From the NCBI GenBank assembly GCA_024195585.1, contig SWBL01000276.1, positions 1 through 64,000 of the forward strand: a DNA stretch of 64,000 bases, read 5' to 3'. Positions 10,244-22,300 of the stretch are shown here, piece by piece. Position numbers and translations under genes: made by a program. Numbering within the stretch: the first letter of the stretch is position 1; each line of letters opens with the position of its first letter. The notes below the pieces were generated by a model. That model searched no databases, had not been told where the DNA came from, and saw only the letters and a program-made list of their open reading frames with translations. This stretch comes from Aureobasidium sp. EXF-3400. Lineage: Eukaryota; Ascomycota; Dothideomycetes; Dothideales; Saccotheciaceae.

Positions 10244-13200
10244 ATGTCGGACTCGTCTTCTCCACCACCATCTCCAACGGCGAGCATCAACGATGCTAAG
10301 CGTGTTGAGGACAATGTGTCCGTAGATTCAGCGGTAGAGAGTGAACTCTCGGATGATCTACCTGATGCTGAAGAAGACACCGTCATTATCAAGCCACTCG
10401 ACAAAGCCGACAATGAAGTTTTCAAGTTACGAGCCTATCAAGATGAGATGTTAGCAGAGAGTCTACAACGAAACACCATCATCGTGCTAAATACTGGAGC
10501 TGGTAAAACACACATGTAAGTCAAAGTTCAGAGAAGAAAGTCACGCTGTACCGAGAAGGTTTGACGAAAGACACCCGTTACAATAGAGCCCTTGCCAGGA
10601 CAAGAGCCGAGCTGGAGCTGGAACAGTCAGACAAACTTGTATGGTTTCTTGCACCCACAGTTGCCCTTTGTCATCAACATCACAAGACAATCACGACCAA
10701 TCTACCGGCATATCAAACAAGACTCCTTACCAGCGAAGATGGCGTTGATAGATGGACTGATCAAACAGTCTGGGATGGCGTTCTCAAGGATATGAAGATC
10801 ATCGTCAGCACGTATGGAGTCCTCTACGATGCTCTCTGTCACGGATTTGTCGCAATGAGAAAGCTTTCATTATGCATCTTCGACGAAGCACACCATTGCA
10901 CCAAGAAGCATGCTTCCAACATGATCATGCAGCAGTTCTACCGACCAGCCAAGGTTGCTGGCAAGTCAGTACCTCGGATTCTTGGATTGAGTGCTAGTCC
11001 AGTGATGAATGCCAAAGCTGGAGGACTGGAAGTGCTCGAGGCAAATATGGACTCTCACGCTATTACGCCACGCTTGCACAGATCAGAATTGATGCAGTAC
11101 GTACATATTCCGGAACTTATGAAACGATCTTTCGAAAGTAAGGAGGCTCCCAACGTGCCTGGATCATTGCGAGAAGCCCTTACAGCTATGATACACTTTT
11201 ACAAGATACGCGAGGATCCATACCTTATCGAGGTTACCCAAACCGGAGGACCCGACATGCAAGCCACGGTGAACAAAATTCTCATGTCGCGAAAGACGTA
11301 TTGCACAGATCAGCTTGCAGCGCTTAGAAAGCGCGCAGAGGTCATAGCTCGAGATATCAGTCCGTCTGCGGCAGAAGTATACATTCAGGCTTGTCGCGAT
11401 AAGTTCCTTGCAGGCGTCCAACAGAACGATGTTACTTGGATGCCGGATCTCTCAGACAAGGAGAAGAGCCACCTTGCAATGCTCATGACGGATTTGCGTG
11501 TGAACCCGGTCCCCGCAGACGACTCACTGAGTCTCAAATTCCAGTTGCTCCTGAATATCCTGAAGGAAGAATCTGGACCATCTTTTACTGGCATTGTATT
11601 TGTCGAACAGCGAGCTGTTGTCGCTGCTTTGGCAGAATATATCTCTTCCACACCGGAAATGTCAAAATTGTTCGATGCTGGCACTTTCGTTGGCGGCTCC
11701 AACTCGTCCAAGAAGAAGTCAAATATTGGCGACATCAATGATTTGAAAGCACAGCAACAGACACTAGACGACTTCCGGGTAGGCAAGAAGAACCTGATCA
11801 TTGCAACGAGCGTGCTCGAGGAAGGAATCGATATATCTTCATGTCAAACAGTCATTTGCTTCGATGCTCCTCTAAACCTGGTTTCATTCGTCCAAAGACG
11901 CGGTAGAGCAAGAAAGAAGGACTCGAAGTACATCATTTTGCTGGCCGACGACGACTGCAAAGGCGAACCAGCCAAATGGAATCAACTGGAAGATCAAATG
12001 AAAGCGGCATACGAGGACGAATATAGAAATGCTCAGCTGGCGGCCCAACTAGAGCAAATTCATGAGTCAGAAGACAGAAAGTACATAGTACCGATCACTG
12101 GAGCCCTTCTCGACCTCAACAACGCAAAGTCGCACCTCAATCACTTCTGCGCTACGCTTCAGACCGGTAGTAATATCAACCATCGACCTGTTTTCGAGTG
12201 TCTGGCAGATGCAGAAATCCTGATTACAGCAAAAGTACTTCTACCTTCTTCTGTTGATAGGAAATATCGAACAGCCTCCAGTGCCCACAGTTGGAAGACC
12301 GAGAGAGCAGCTATGAAAGATGCAGCATTCCAAGCTTGTGTAGCATTGCACCGTGGAGGTCTGCTCAACGACCACTTGCTTCCTCCTCATATCCAATCTG
12401 CGGATCAAGCACGCCAGGAAAGGCCTGGTCTCACGAAAGTCGCAGCGAAGCTTAATCCTTGGTCGTCAGGTGCTCCCATATCTTGGTTTAGACATGTGGT
12501 TGAATTTGAGATAGAGGGACAGCCTAGTATTTCTATCGCAATGTTCTTGCCTGTCGAGTGTCCAAAGATTAACGATATTGTTCTCCATTGGAGCATGTGG
12601 ATCAGGGGCGTTGCAAGGATTGGCCCCGGTGAGGCGTGTACACTGAGCGAAGAGGAAGTCGACCAAAAACAGCGAGACACGGAAATCATGCTTCTTTCAG
12701 TGTTCTCGCCTGCCGATATTGCAGGTGCAAAGGGCAGATATGCGGTCATATTCGAACCGCTAGAAAGATCGTCTTCGGCTCCACTAAGCAGCAAAAGTCT
12801 ACCAGCTTGTGAGATACTCTCTATGGTTCAGTCAGCCGCGGAATTAGGCCTTGTACAAGTCGCCGGACAACAAGGGCGCAATTACGTTTTCCAGAGGATT
12901 CAAGGTCAAAGTCAGCAAATATTGGAAGTCACTAGATTTCCCAAGAAACGCGACTTCCTGACTCGACCTTTGGAAGAATCCAAGAGGAATCAGCTCACTC
13001 AAGAAGCACTGGCTACGTCACAATGTACAATCAACGTACTACCAGCCAGATATTCGTTCTTCGCTGCCTGTATACCTTCCATCCTACACAAAGTCGAAAC
13101 TGCTGTTCTAGCTGCTCGTGTGCAAAATACGCTTCTCAAGCCCGTGGGCATCACGAACCTTCAACTCATTATCGAAGCCACCACGTCAGGTGCAGCCGAC

Positions 13201-14568
13201 TTCACTGCCAGCTATGAGAGACTAGAATATCTAGGCGACGCAGTTCTGAAGTACTGCACCCACGTTCAGCTAGCAGCCCAACATCCTGAATGGCCGGAAA
13301 GCTACTTGACGGCGGAAAAAGGAAGAACCAACGGTAATGCCTCCCTCTCTCGTGCGGCTTTGAGCAGCAGAGTGGACAGATTCATTAATACGACCAAATT
13401 CACTGGGAACCACTGGAAACCACCAATACTGTCTACAGGCCAGACAGAAAATAAGGACAAAACAGTGGACAGGAGTACAAAAACACTCGCAGATGTGGTA
13501 GAGGCGCTGATTGGAGCTTCGTTCATCGATCAAGGCCTTCCAGGAGCATTAGCTTGCATCCGTATCTTCCTGCCTAAGGAACAGTGGCTTTCCCACACTG
13601 ACTGCCTCTCGACTCTGCTCTCCCAATTGCCATCTCTGCCTTCCATCCCACCATTCCTGGCCACCGTCGAAAGCCTCATCGGCTATAAATTCACCAACCC
13701 TTCATTACTGTTGGAAGCACTTACTCACTCCTCGTTCCCATCCAATGACGTTCTCTCATACGAAAGACTAGAGTTCTTAGGTGACGCCGTACTCGACCAG
13801 ATCCTCGTCCCCACAATCTTTTCCGCATCAGAGCCAGCATTGAAGAATCATGAAATGCATAGAATGAGACAGGCGCTTGCCAATGCCCACATCCTCGGAA
13901 TCTGCTGTTTGGAACTCTCTCTTGCTGCCTCTCGTCTGGAACCCACGGTGATAGAAACTGGTGAAGTCGGTTTAGAGCAATCAGCACATATCTATCACCT
14001 CCACTCTTTCCTTCGCTGTGGCATAAGTGTTCAAAAGCAGCGACAAGCAGCCCTGGAAAGATACACCGACCTCCGCACCAATATTCTGCAACAACTGGAT
14101 CATGGCCATGAGTATCCTTGGCCTGATATGCTGCGCCTCGGTCTCCATAAATCCTGCAAATGGCTTTCTGATATTGTTGAATCGGTCTTAGGTGCCATCT
14201 ATATCGACTCCTCAGGCAACCTCTCCACATGCCGTGACTTTGTCGCCAAACTAGGGTTGTTCAAACTCCTAGACAGATTCTTGGATGAAGGTGTACAAGT
14301 CGGGTTTCCGAGAGAGCGACTCGGGTTGATGGCTAATGAGAAGGAAGTTCAGTACTCTGCTTTTTGTGACGAGGGTGGTGAGTGGGGTTGCAAAATCTTT
14401 GTGGGCAAAAGAGAGATCGTAGAAGTTAGAGGATGTGTTAGTAGGGAAGAGGCGGAGGTGAGGGGTGCGGCTACTGCTGTCAGAGTCTTGCAGGAAGAGA
14501 TCATTAGAGGTATGGAAAGTGTTGCATTGGGTGGAGGTGAGGATCAAGAGATGGTGGATGGGGAGTAG
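10244..14568 (+). CDS. dcl2: Dicer-like protein 2
   Basis: Two exons (10244-10515, 10587-14568), 1417 residues. It cleaves long dsRNA into siRNAs and acts in RNA silencing and antiviral defence. Order: acidic Ser-rich N-terminus; Walker A GAGKT at 85-89; DEAH box at 190-193; helicase C with QRRGRAR at about 527-533; the Dicer dimerisation (DUF283) block starting about 600; RNase IIIa signature ERLEYLGDAV from Glu968, with its second acidic cluster in DVVEALIGASF; RNase IIIb ERLEFLGDAV from Glu1150, with DIVESVLGAIY; and a C-terminal dsRBD-like segment from about 1330. Both RNase III centres keep their acidic residues, so it should be active. I chose the acceptor at 10586 because it restores KTHIALAR..AELE, the family sequence. 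A later AG at 10598 would drop four residues. Similarity is to fungal DCL2 rather than DCL1. No PAZ domain is obvious by eye. Confidence 0.95.
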
Positions 14569-15316
14569 AGTCGAGTAGAGTGGATGGAGCTAGATACACA
14601 TGTCTTGCAAGTATAAGACGTCGGATATACACACATCCTATCGTCACCAAGCTGCTCATCATCCAATGTATTGTAAGGCAAAGCTTACGTCCCAACTGTA
14701 ATCACAACGCTAGCACGAATATTCCAATGCGACAGCGTAACGATGTTTATTCTAATACTCGCCTATAGCATTATCATGGTTCAGGTCGGCACGGAAGGCA
14801 AAAGGTATTTGGAAAAGAAGTATGAAGATTTAAAATCGTTTCATTTCAGATATCGTACGTAGCATCAATGAACTCAGCCTTGGCCCCTTATAGAGTACCA
14901 AAGTGAGAAACTCAGTGCTTGACTCTATACTTTTTTATCATCATGTAGAAACGACTCGTCTATGTATGTGTGTATCGTGTATCGTTGTTCGGCTCCCATG
15001 TTGTTGTTGATTGCGATCGACTTACTATGGTGTATCTGGTTGACAGTCATCTGATTGTGATAGGCTGTCATACTGGATATTTGGTTTGTATAACTGAGAG
15101 TAAGGTCAGCTTCTGCCTCATTACTCGGAAGGCTCATGAAGAGTTGAGTGATGGGAGGGAATCAGGGTAAAAGGGTGTAATCTTCGGGTCGTCAGGGCTA
15201 TAACCATAACAACTCTCAGGGATTTTGATTTTCGTTTTTGTGTAAACATCATGTTAGGCGGCGGGGACGGGGCAGAAGAGTAAACACATACCGATTTTTG
15301 TTTGGACCTGAAAAGT
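14569..15316. other. Convergent intergenic region, DCL2 and nicotinamidase 3' ends
   Basis: 748 bp between two convergent genes. The only frames are short ones without motifs, and there is a TG/TA-rich patch near 14,960-15,000. I see no gene. Confidence 0.5.
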
Positions 15317-16160
15317 CTACTTCAGGTCTCTGACCTTTGCGACTTCAGGTCCATCAACACCCACCATCTTGACATTGTGCTCTTTTAGCTCTTCGACAAG
15401 CTTTTTGTTAGCCTCATCACCTTGCTCGACACCTTTTGTACCCTCGCGGATGACAACGGTCTCGAAGCCTTCCTTTGCGGCATCGATAGCAGTGGCTTTG
15501 ACACAGAAGTCCGCAGCTAAGCCCACGCAAAAGACATGTGTGATGTTCTTTTCTCTTAGCGTGTTTGCCAAACCAGTTTCGACGATCTTTGGGTTGAGGA
15601 ATGGTGTGCAAAAGGCCGAGTACATCTCCAATCTCTTGTCTTGACCCTTCTCTACAATGTCATCCAACTGGCTGACATCGAGTTCAGGGATCAATTCACT
15701 GCCTGACGAGCCAGCGATGCAGTGGACGGGCCATAGTTTCGTTGTTTGCGTCTCGTCAGGGTTGTGAGGGTTGGAGATGGTGATGGACGACTCAAAGGGC
15801 TTGTTGTTCGGTGGAGGGTGGTTTGACGCGAACGAGATGTGATCTTCTGGATGCATATCCTTGGTCGCTACTCGAAGGGCCCATGGTAGTTTGAGAAGGT
15901 CGTTGATGACAGGCGCAATAGACCGGCCATCAGTCACTGCCAAACTGCCATTCTGCAGACGAGGTCAGAGATTTTTCATTGAGGTCTCAGAGAATGGAAG
16001 TGAGGTCAAAGGAGTTCGACGCAGAAAGTTTTTGTGTGCGCGTGGATGATGCCGCGGGTCTGAGCGCGCTGAATGGCGGGGACGGACTCACTGGCGGGCA
16101 GAAGTCTTCTTGAAGGTCGACAACGATGAGAGCGGCCTTGAAGGTCTTGTTTGGAGACAT
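15317..16160 (-). CDS. PNC1: Nicotinamidase (isochorismatase-like hydrolase)
   Basis: Two exons (16160-16092, 15952-15317), 234 residues. It converts nicotinamide to nicotinate in NAD+ salvage and lowers nicotinamide that would inhibit sirtuins. The catalytic triad is recognisable: Asp15 in IVVDLQEDF, Lys in EKGQDKR, and Cys in GLAADFCVKATA. The metal site is DMHPEDHISF (Asp-x-His plus a second His). The splice joins DFCPP to NGSLAV, the conserved pyrazinamidase/nicotinamidase N-terminus. The intron is long for this window (139 bp) but has GTGAGT and TGCAG ends. It lies tail to tail with DCL2. Confidence 0.93.
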
Positions 16161-16886
16161 GATGATTTGATTGGACGAGGTGAATGATTTGGTAGTGGTG
16201 TCTAGGTAGAGACACAGCTTCCTCTTCAGAAGCGGCGTGTCCTTGATCTCATGTTTTTGGCAAGCGCGATGGTGACGAAGGTGATCCGAGACGCTAGAGC
16301 TCGGACTGACATTGCCATGACAAAGCTGTTCTTCCTTCTTTACACTCTACATATGGCATCTTAGCAAACACTTCATTTTACAATTGGGCCTATGGCATAC
16401 TTACATTATATATATAAAAAACAAAAAGAAGGGTGGATGTATTGCAGGATACGCAAAAGCAAAACATACAGCAGCAGGGATTCCCACGTGGTCACCCACC
16501 GTAGTACTAATCTGCCATTCAACTGCTTATGTATGGCAGAGCGGACGGGATGCCCAGTTTTCAGCTGACTGTGGCCCTATGTACTCGAATTCCTGAGTTT
16601 TACGTGTATGAACTCTTGCAAAACTCGGACAGCGATGTGCTCACGACCAAGAGCTTCTAGACCGATCGTCTTTTCGCCCGAGCCTCTCTATCTAAAAACT
16701 CTAACTCTAATAGGCCTTCATCATCATTTTTCCACTAGTACAAGATGGTTACCAATTTTCGAACTTCCTTTGCTCTCTCATAAAGAACAGCTGATTTCCT
16801 TCTTCACTCGGCTTCACAAAAAAACTACACCGAGCAATTCATCACTATCCTAGGCCCAAATCCTCTTCTTCCATCTGACAACAACG
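16161..16886. other. Divergent promoter region, nicotinamidase and microprotein gene
   Basis: 726 bp. An AT run with a TATATATAAAAA core lies at about 16,407-16,420. Pyrimidine-rich stretches precede the microprotein start codon. There is no coding frame I can support. Confidence 0.45.
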
Positions 16887-17301
16887 ATGAGCTACGCAAA
16901 CATGAACAACTCATACAATTACAACTCAGGCATGCAGGGCCAAAATACATCAGGCATGCAAGGTCAACGAACAGGCGGCGCAGGCAAAGGTCCCGACATG
17001 ATTTGCAAGAGTCAGTCACAAACCTCTACTCTCCAGTGCCAATAGCCAGAGCATCGAAAAAAGCTAATCAGATTTTGAAAACACAGTTCTTGACAAACTC
17101 GAGCACAAATTCGGTGGCAGAAGATTCAACGATCCCGCCAACGATGCCAAAAACCGCGCCTTGAATCAGAAACTCGCTAGGCGCATCATGACCATTGCGC
17201 CTAAAGTGCTGTAAGATATTTCTTTGTTCGAGATTTCATCTCCAGAAAGACCGCTGACTCCTTGTAGTAAAAAGCTACCTATGATGTTGAAGAGAATGTA
17301 G
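16887..17301 (+). CDS. Spliced small protein, 93 residues, unknown function
   Basis: Three exons (16887-17010, 17087-17210, 17268-17301) that are only visible after splicing. The frame closes exactly over two introns with good signals (GTCAGT...CACAG and GTAAGA...TTGTAG). The N-terminal ~36 residues are Asn/Gly/Gln/Met/Ser-rich with two GMQGQ-type repeats. The C-terminal ~50 are a basic, probably helical segment (ICKILDKLEHKFGGRRF ... RRIMTIAPKVLKKLPMMLKRM), amphipathic towards the end. There is no signal peptide, Cys motif or known domain. The basic helix could bind membrane or nucleic acid, but that is speculation. Support for a real gene is the two in-frame introns and the Kozak-like CAACGATGAG context. 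Confidence 0.65.
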
Positions 17302-17643
17302 ACGGGACTGCACCCCTTCCGATCCTACTTCATTGGATGGGAACAAAACGCCGCAGCAAGGTGCTTGCCATGGCTGATATACGCCGTCGATTTTCTTTAC
17401 GTCGCATGCTTTTGATTTCTTTTCCTCGAGATACCCATTGCAGTATTCAAAGTTGTTGTTTTCTTACGGATTTACCATGAACATGACCCTTGATGCAAGG
17501 CAGAAGCGCAATTGGGCACAGATCACGTCACACGAAGCTGCAGCGATTACCTTAGGAAGTGTCTACGGGCGCTTAGGTATCGGACCAAATCTTGCCCAGA
17601 TATTCACTCTGATGCAACACTAGATTCCACTGCTCCCGGAAAC
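17302..17643. other. Short intergenic spacer
   Basis: 342 bp before the kinase-like gene. The kinase frame stays open upstream to about 17,512 but has no ATG there, so some of this may be 5' UTR or an unrecognised first exon. Confidence 0.4.
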
Positions 17644-18456
17644 ATGGAGATACTGAAAACTGCAGAGTGTTTCCCTCTGAGTCCTGAGGAACCTATATTC
17701 ACCATCGTTGTCTTCTCACAGAACGACCAAATTCACATTGCGCGCTTCAATGGCCGATGCGCTTCCAAGACCGACATCATTCCCGAAGAACTTGAAGACG
17801 TAGTTAGACTCGACAAGACTGCTTTTCAACCTCGATACCTCGAACACTTCACTCGAGCGAACCCTACCAATGAGCTATACGTCAAGCGCCCTAACTTACT
17901 ATCCTATTTCCCCATCGACGACACCAACAAGAAGAGGATTGCAGAGGAGGTACTTCAAGAAGTTCAAGTCTGCGAGCAATTCAGACTTCACCCGCATCCC
18001 AACATTGTAGAATACATTGGCTGTCAAGTCAATGAGGGCAAAATCTCTGGCATCTGTTTCAAGCAATACACACAATCGCTACAACAACGACTCAATCCTG
18101 GACATCTCAACAAGCGTGAGTTTGCACGCAACTCGCGTCTCGATGCCGCATGGTGTAGTAACATCCTCGAAGGCGTGAAGAAGGGCCTAGGCCATATACA
18201 TGCTCTGGGACTCGTCCACAACGACATAACACCCTCAAACATCATGCTTGATGAACACGACACGCCGATCATCATCGACTTTGGGTCCTGTCGAGCAAAG
18301 GGAGAAAGCCTTGAGGATGTTGGGCGTACGTATGAGTGGTATGATGATGAGGTGAAGACAGCAGGTCCGAGTAATGATTCAGATGCACTTGCAGAGATGG
18401 AAGCGTGGATGTTTGGGAAGGTTGATAACTTCAAATTCGCCGAGATGACAGTCTGA
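17644..18456 (+). CDS. Divergent protein kinase-like protein
   Basis: Single exon from the first ATG (MEILKTAECF), 270 residues, short for a kinase. The C-lobe core is clear: HND (His-Asn-Asp194) replaces HRD, with the TPSNIM catalytic-loop Asn, and Asp212 lies in IDFGS. The N-lobe has candidate beta-3 Lys (YVKRP) and helix-C Glu (EEVLQEVQVCE) and the HPHPNIVEYIG block before beta-4, but no glycine-rich loop. After DFG the activation segment and APE motif are missing, and an abbreviated helix F (SDALAEMEAWMFG) ends the protein. Catalytic Asp and metal Asp are kept, so activity is possible. The truncated C-lobe leaves a pseudokinase or scaffold role open. Such small kinase-like proteins are common in filamentous ascomycetes. 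Confidence 0.75.
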   Translation: MEILKTAECFPLSPEEPIFTIVVFSQNDQIHIARFNGRCASKTDIIPEELEDVVRLDKTAFQPRYLEHFTRANPTNELYVKRPNLLSYFPIDDTNKKRIAEEVLQEVQVCEQFRLHPHPNIVEYIGCQVNEGKISGICFKQYTQSLQQRLNPGHLNKREFARNSRLDAAWCSNILEGVKKGLGHIHALGLVHNDITPSNIMLDEHDTPIIIDFGSCRAKGESLEDVGRTYEWYDDEVKTAGPSNDSDALAEMEAWMFGKVDNFKFAEMTV

Positions 18457-19388
18457 TGGATTGTATTTGCTGCTAGATGAGGTGGAATATCAGCAGAGAC
18501 GCGTGCCGCAAAGCTATAGCTGCACAAGATATATCGCAAAAGTCGTCTATACTCATATACGAGCGCTTAGTGTACCAAACAGGAAGGAAGTGGGTCGAAT
18601 GAAATTGCAACGGTAGTCGTGAAGATTACAAGTTCTCGCTGCCGAACCGATTCCAATCGTCGATACGGTGAGTAAAAATGTTGATTTCCTTGATAAGAGA
18701 GGTGGCGTGGTATGTCTTATGTGAAGTGTGTTTAGCCAGAAGTAAGGAAGGTGGTTGGCCTTAAACAGCGAGTTTCGTGGTGGGGGTTCGTGTCAGAGCT
18801 CAAAATAGCCGCGGCTCCTTATAGCATCATACCGGTGTATGGATATTGGAGATGCAGCAAGAAGTAAATCATGGATATTTTGAGGCTTCAGACAACAACA
18901 AAAACATGTACCAAGACATGACACAGCTTGTGACAATCGATTGAGAAGACACGGCATGCGAGTCTCAATCAGAACGTTGGATAAGTCACGATAGCAATGG
19001 TCGAAGGATGCGAATTGGAGAGCAAAAGTCGACGCTCGGAGCAGTCTGAGGGACAAGCGGCGGATTCGGACCCTTGATGTGGCTGATCCTTGCTAGTTGT
19101 AGCGCGGTTTGATGTGTTATGTATCAAAGTGGGCTTGGCAGGTATTCTTGAGACAGTCCCCCTTCGACGCTTTGCTGCCTGTTTGCTGTTTACCTTTGTA
19201 CATTGTGAGCAGTCTGTCTATGGGCCAAGCTGGTCGTGCGCCTAGAGAAACAACAATATCCATTACCACAATCAACACGAAACTCAGCTCGATTTAGACA
19301 AACGACCCTGCCTTGATCTTCGTCCCTTCTTTCCCCGCAATTTCGACGACCCGTAGCAATCCAAAAGAGCAGGAACAACAACGACGAT
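18457..19388. other. Intergenic, upstream of the large low-complexity protein
   Basis: 932 bp with no gene I can support. The last ~100 bp are pyrimidine/purine-skewed and look like a 5' UTR. Confidence 0.45.
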
Positions 19389-22300
19389 ATGAGTCTCCGA
19401 GGCTCCTCGAAATGGGGCAAGCTACTACGCAAGGGTGAATCTTCGGATAAGAACTTCAAGCTCAACGAAGATGTCGTCGACTTCCTCAAACCATCGACGG
19501 AAAAGGAGAGGATCCCTGGAGAGGGCACGCGACAGCTGCCTGCTCCGCGAATTGACACGTCCGCCGCACAACGATGGCCAGAGGCTTCTGATGTGAGGAG
19601 AGCTGTTACGAGTCCTCTTGAGAAGTACACACCCAAGCCGAAGAGGAAGAAGAATCTCAATGTCTCATTCGTGAGGACTCCCCCGGAAATAATAGGAGAG
19701 GGCGGTGACGACTCAGAAGTGCCAGTCCTAGAAGTGTCAAGAGCAAAGCAAAAGTTGGCAAGATCACAAACAGAAAGGAGACCCGTGGCGCCGGTGCTGG
19801 ACATGCAGGCGGCAGAGAGGCATGCTCAAGCTTCAGATTATCCCCTGAGTGCTCCTGCCGGCCGCCCATCAGATTATCCTACAAGCGGTCCTGCCATTCG
19901 TAATGCCTATCAGCGCAAGAACTCGCTGGCAGACCCGACGCATCCTGTGAACCATCCCTTTTTCGACTCGCAGCCGCAACCAATACCTCCTCCTGTACCA
20001 GAGCATGCCCCTGCCCAACAAAGTCCTCGGCCAGGCCTGCTTAAGCGCACTCCCACAACTTTTACCAGCGAATATGATGAAACTTCTCCCACATCTGACG
20101 CCGGCGTACCACCTATCCCGCCACATCTTGAGCTCAACCTGAACACGACACAGTTTCTAGACTCGCCAATCTCGCCCCCTATAATCGACAACAATGAGTT
20201 GGCAACTTTCTTGCAAGATTCTCCACCACAACCTCGTTCCCTGCCACCAATAGTCGCCAAACGCCAAAGCATGATCCGTGAAGAAGAAGGCAGAGTCTTG
20301 CGCCGCTTGTCCAAACTCGACTATGATCAAGTCAACCCGAATGTGCTGGACCCGCGTAGATCGCTGACTCCAAGCTCTCCTCCTCGACCCACGAGCGACT
20401 CCCGCAGTCCAATGCTACCCTCTATCATGCCCACCGACTTTGAATCTCCTGACCTTCGCCGTTCTGCTTCCCCTGAACAACCAGCCCCACCGATAGTCTT
20501 GCCCCATCGGGTACATCCACTGCCTGATATTCCTGGCCAACACCAAGATTCAAGTGCTGCCGCAGTACCACCTGTCACAACAAGAAACATGCAACCGTCT
20601 TTCTCCTCATCTCACTATACCAACGACTCAACACACTCAGCATCGAGCAATCGACAACGACTGCCCTCAGACTTTGTGACTTCTCCTTCGCCATCTTCTT
20701 CAGTGCGCTCGGCTTCTTTGCAGCCTGGTAATTACTCGCGCCCGCCACACTCTTCGAACGCTCACCCTCTGCCTCAACCTCCGAGTCGCGGTCCAAGCCC
20801 GAGTTACTTCTCACAGCAGTCTTTGGCGCCTCAAGCATCGAACTTCAATGGTCTTACTCCAGGTATAACCCCAGGTCTGGGTATCACTCCAGGACTAGGA
20901 ATTACCTCAGGTCTCACTCCTGGACTTGCTCCTAGACCTTCATACGATGCGCATAGTAGATCTGGATCTGCATTGTCCCATCGTGATATTTCTCCACCCG
21001 AGCATGTGCAAGGCACTGCTGAGCATGATGCTCTGTTCGACTTCGGCATGCGTGTTGCACACATGAGAGGCGTCTTCCGATTGACCGCTGAACGCGAAAG
21101 ACCTATTCAGAGTTGTACAATCCGCGACTGGCTTCGTGCTGCTATCTGGTGGCTACACAAGGGACGCGCAGGCCTGACTGTCCAGATTCGTAGTACTCCC
21201 AAGGGAGCAGACAGACCCGAATCTCTTACACAAGCACATGTCGATGTCGCAAAAACATGGTGGATCCTTACCGACGTTCTGTCTGGTACAGACTCACCCA
21301 GAATTGATTCACCGCATGATACACTTCTACGAGACATGGATATCGTACGTGCAAGTCTGCGTACATTCACTTTGTCAATGAGTCGAAACAACGTTATGCC
21401 GCCTCATCAATCTCTGATTCAAGGTCAAGACACTACCATGTGGGTCGAGTATCCGCGATTCGCCTCAGATGTTGCATCTCTTCTCCGTGGCAGCACTTCT
21501 CAGGCACTGATTGCACAAGACGATCACGAAGAAGCAAATCCTCTGGATGCATTGCCTCTTGGTGACACCAGAGAAACATTCTGTTACAGTCGCATGTTTG
21601 TCAATGCCTCCATCAACACGGAGGAAGCAGACACTGACCGTGTTGTCTTGCCATGCGTCCTCACCATGATTAGGGGCAAGTCAGAATTCCAAACTTCGGT
21701 CGTCATCTCGAGTCAAGCAGACTTGGTGAATCTCGCCATCAGACCTGGTGATGGAGGGTACAACAAAGGTCCGACTTGGCACGATGTCAGCTGGAAGTCC
21801 AAAGAGCATGGTCTCTATATTCGTCTTCCCAGGGGCTTTACTCTCAATCTTGCATTCGCGGAGCCAGACTTCCGATCATTGTGGAGCATGGTCGACTATA
21901 CAAACAAGATCTACGGCAGTATGAAACCGGAAGCTGATGAGCGTCTGATTCACGAAGCACATCTCGCTGAACTTGCACACACCGATTCCACCAACCCGAA
22001 TGCATTCTCGAAGGACAAGGTACGATCTTGTACGGCATTTGTGTTTGAGAAGAGACTCCACGTCCGTACTGGTCTTGGTGAGACGAACCTGCATCGTGGA
22101 TACCGACTGTTATTAATGGCGAATCCTGTCAACAAGTCTTTGACGATGGCTGGCATCCCTCTATGTAGGAACTCGCCGCTGCTTTATGAGATGTCAACTG
22201 GAAACGAGCCCCCCGTTATGCACGTGCACACACAAGACACCAAGCGTCAGTGTAGGACCACATTGATGTTCAAAAGTGGTCGTGAGCGACAAGACTTCTA

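Noticed and set aside
10599..10602. Alternative acceptor for DCL2 exon 2 at 10598
   Set aside because: It gives KTHMTRAELE, losing four residues that match the family. The acceptor at 10586 restores KTHIALAR.
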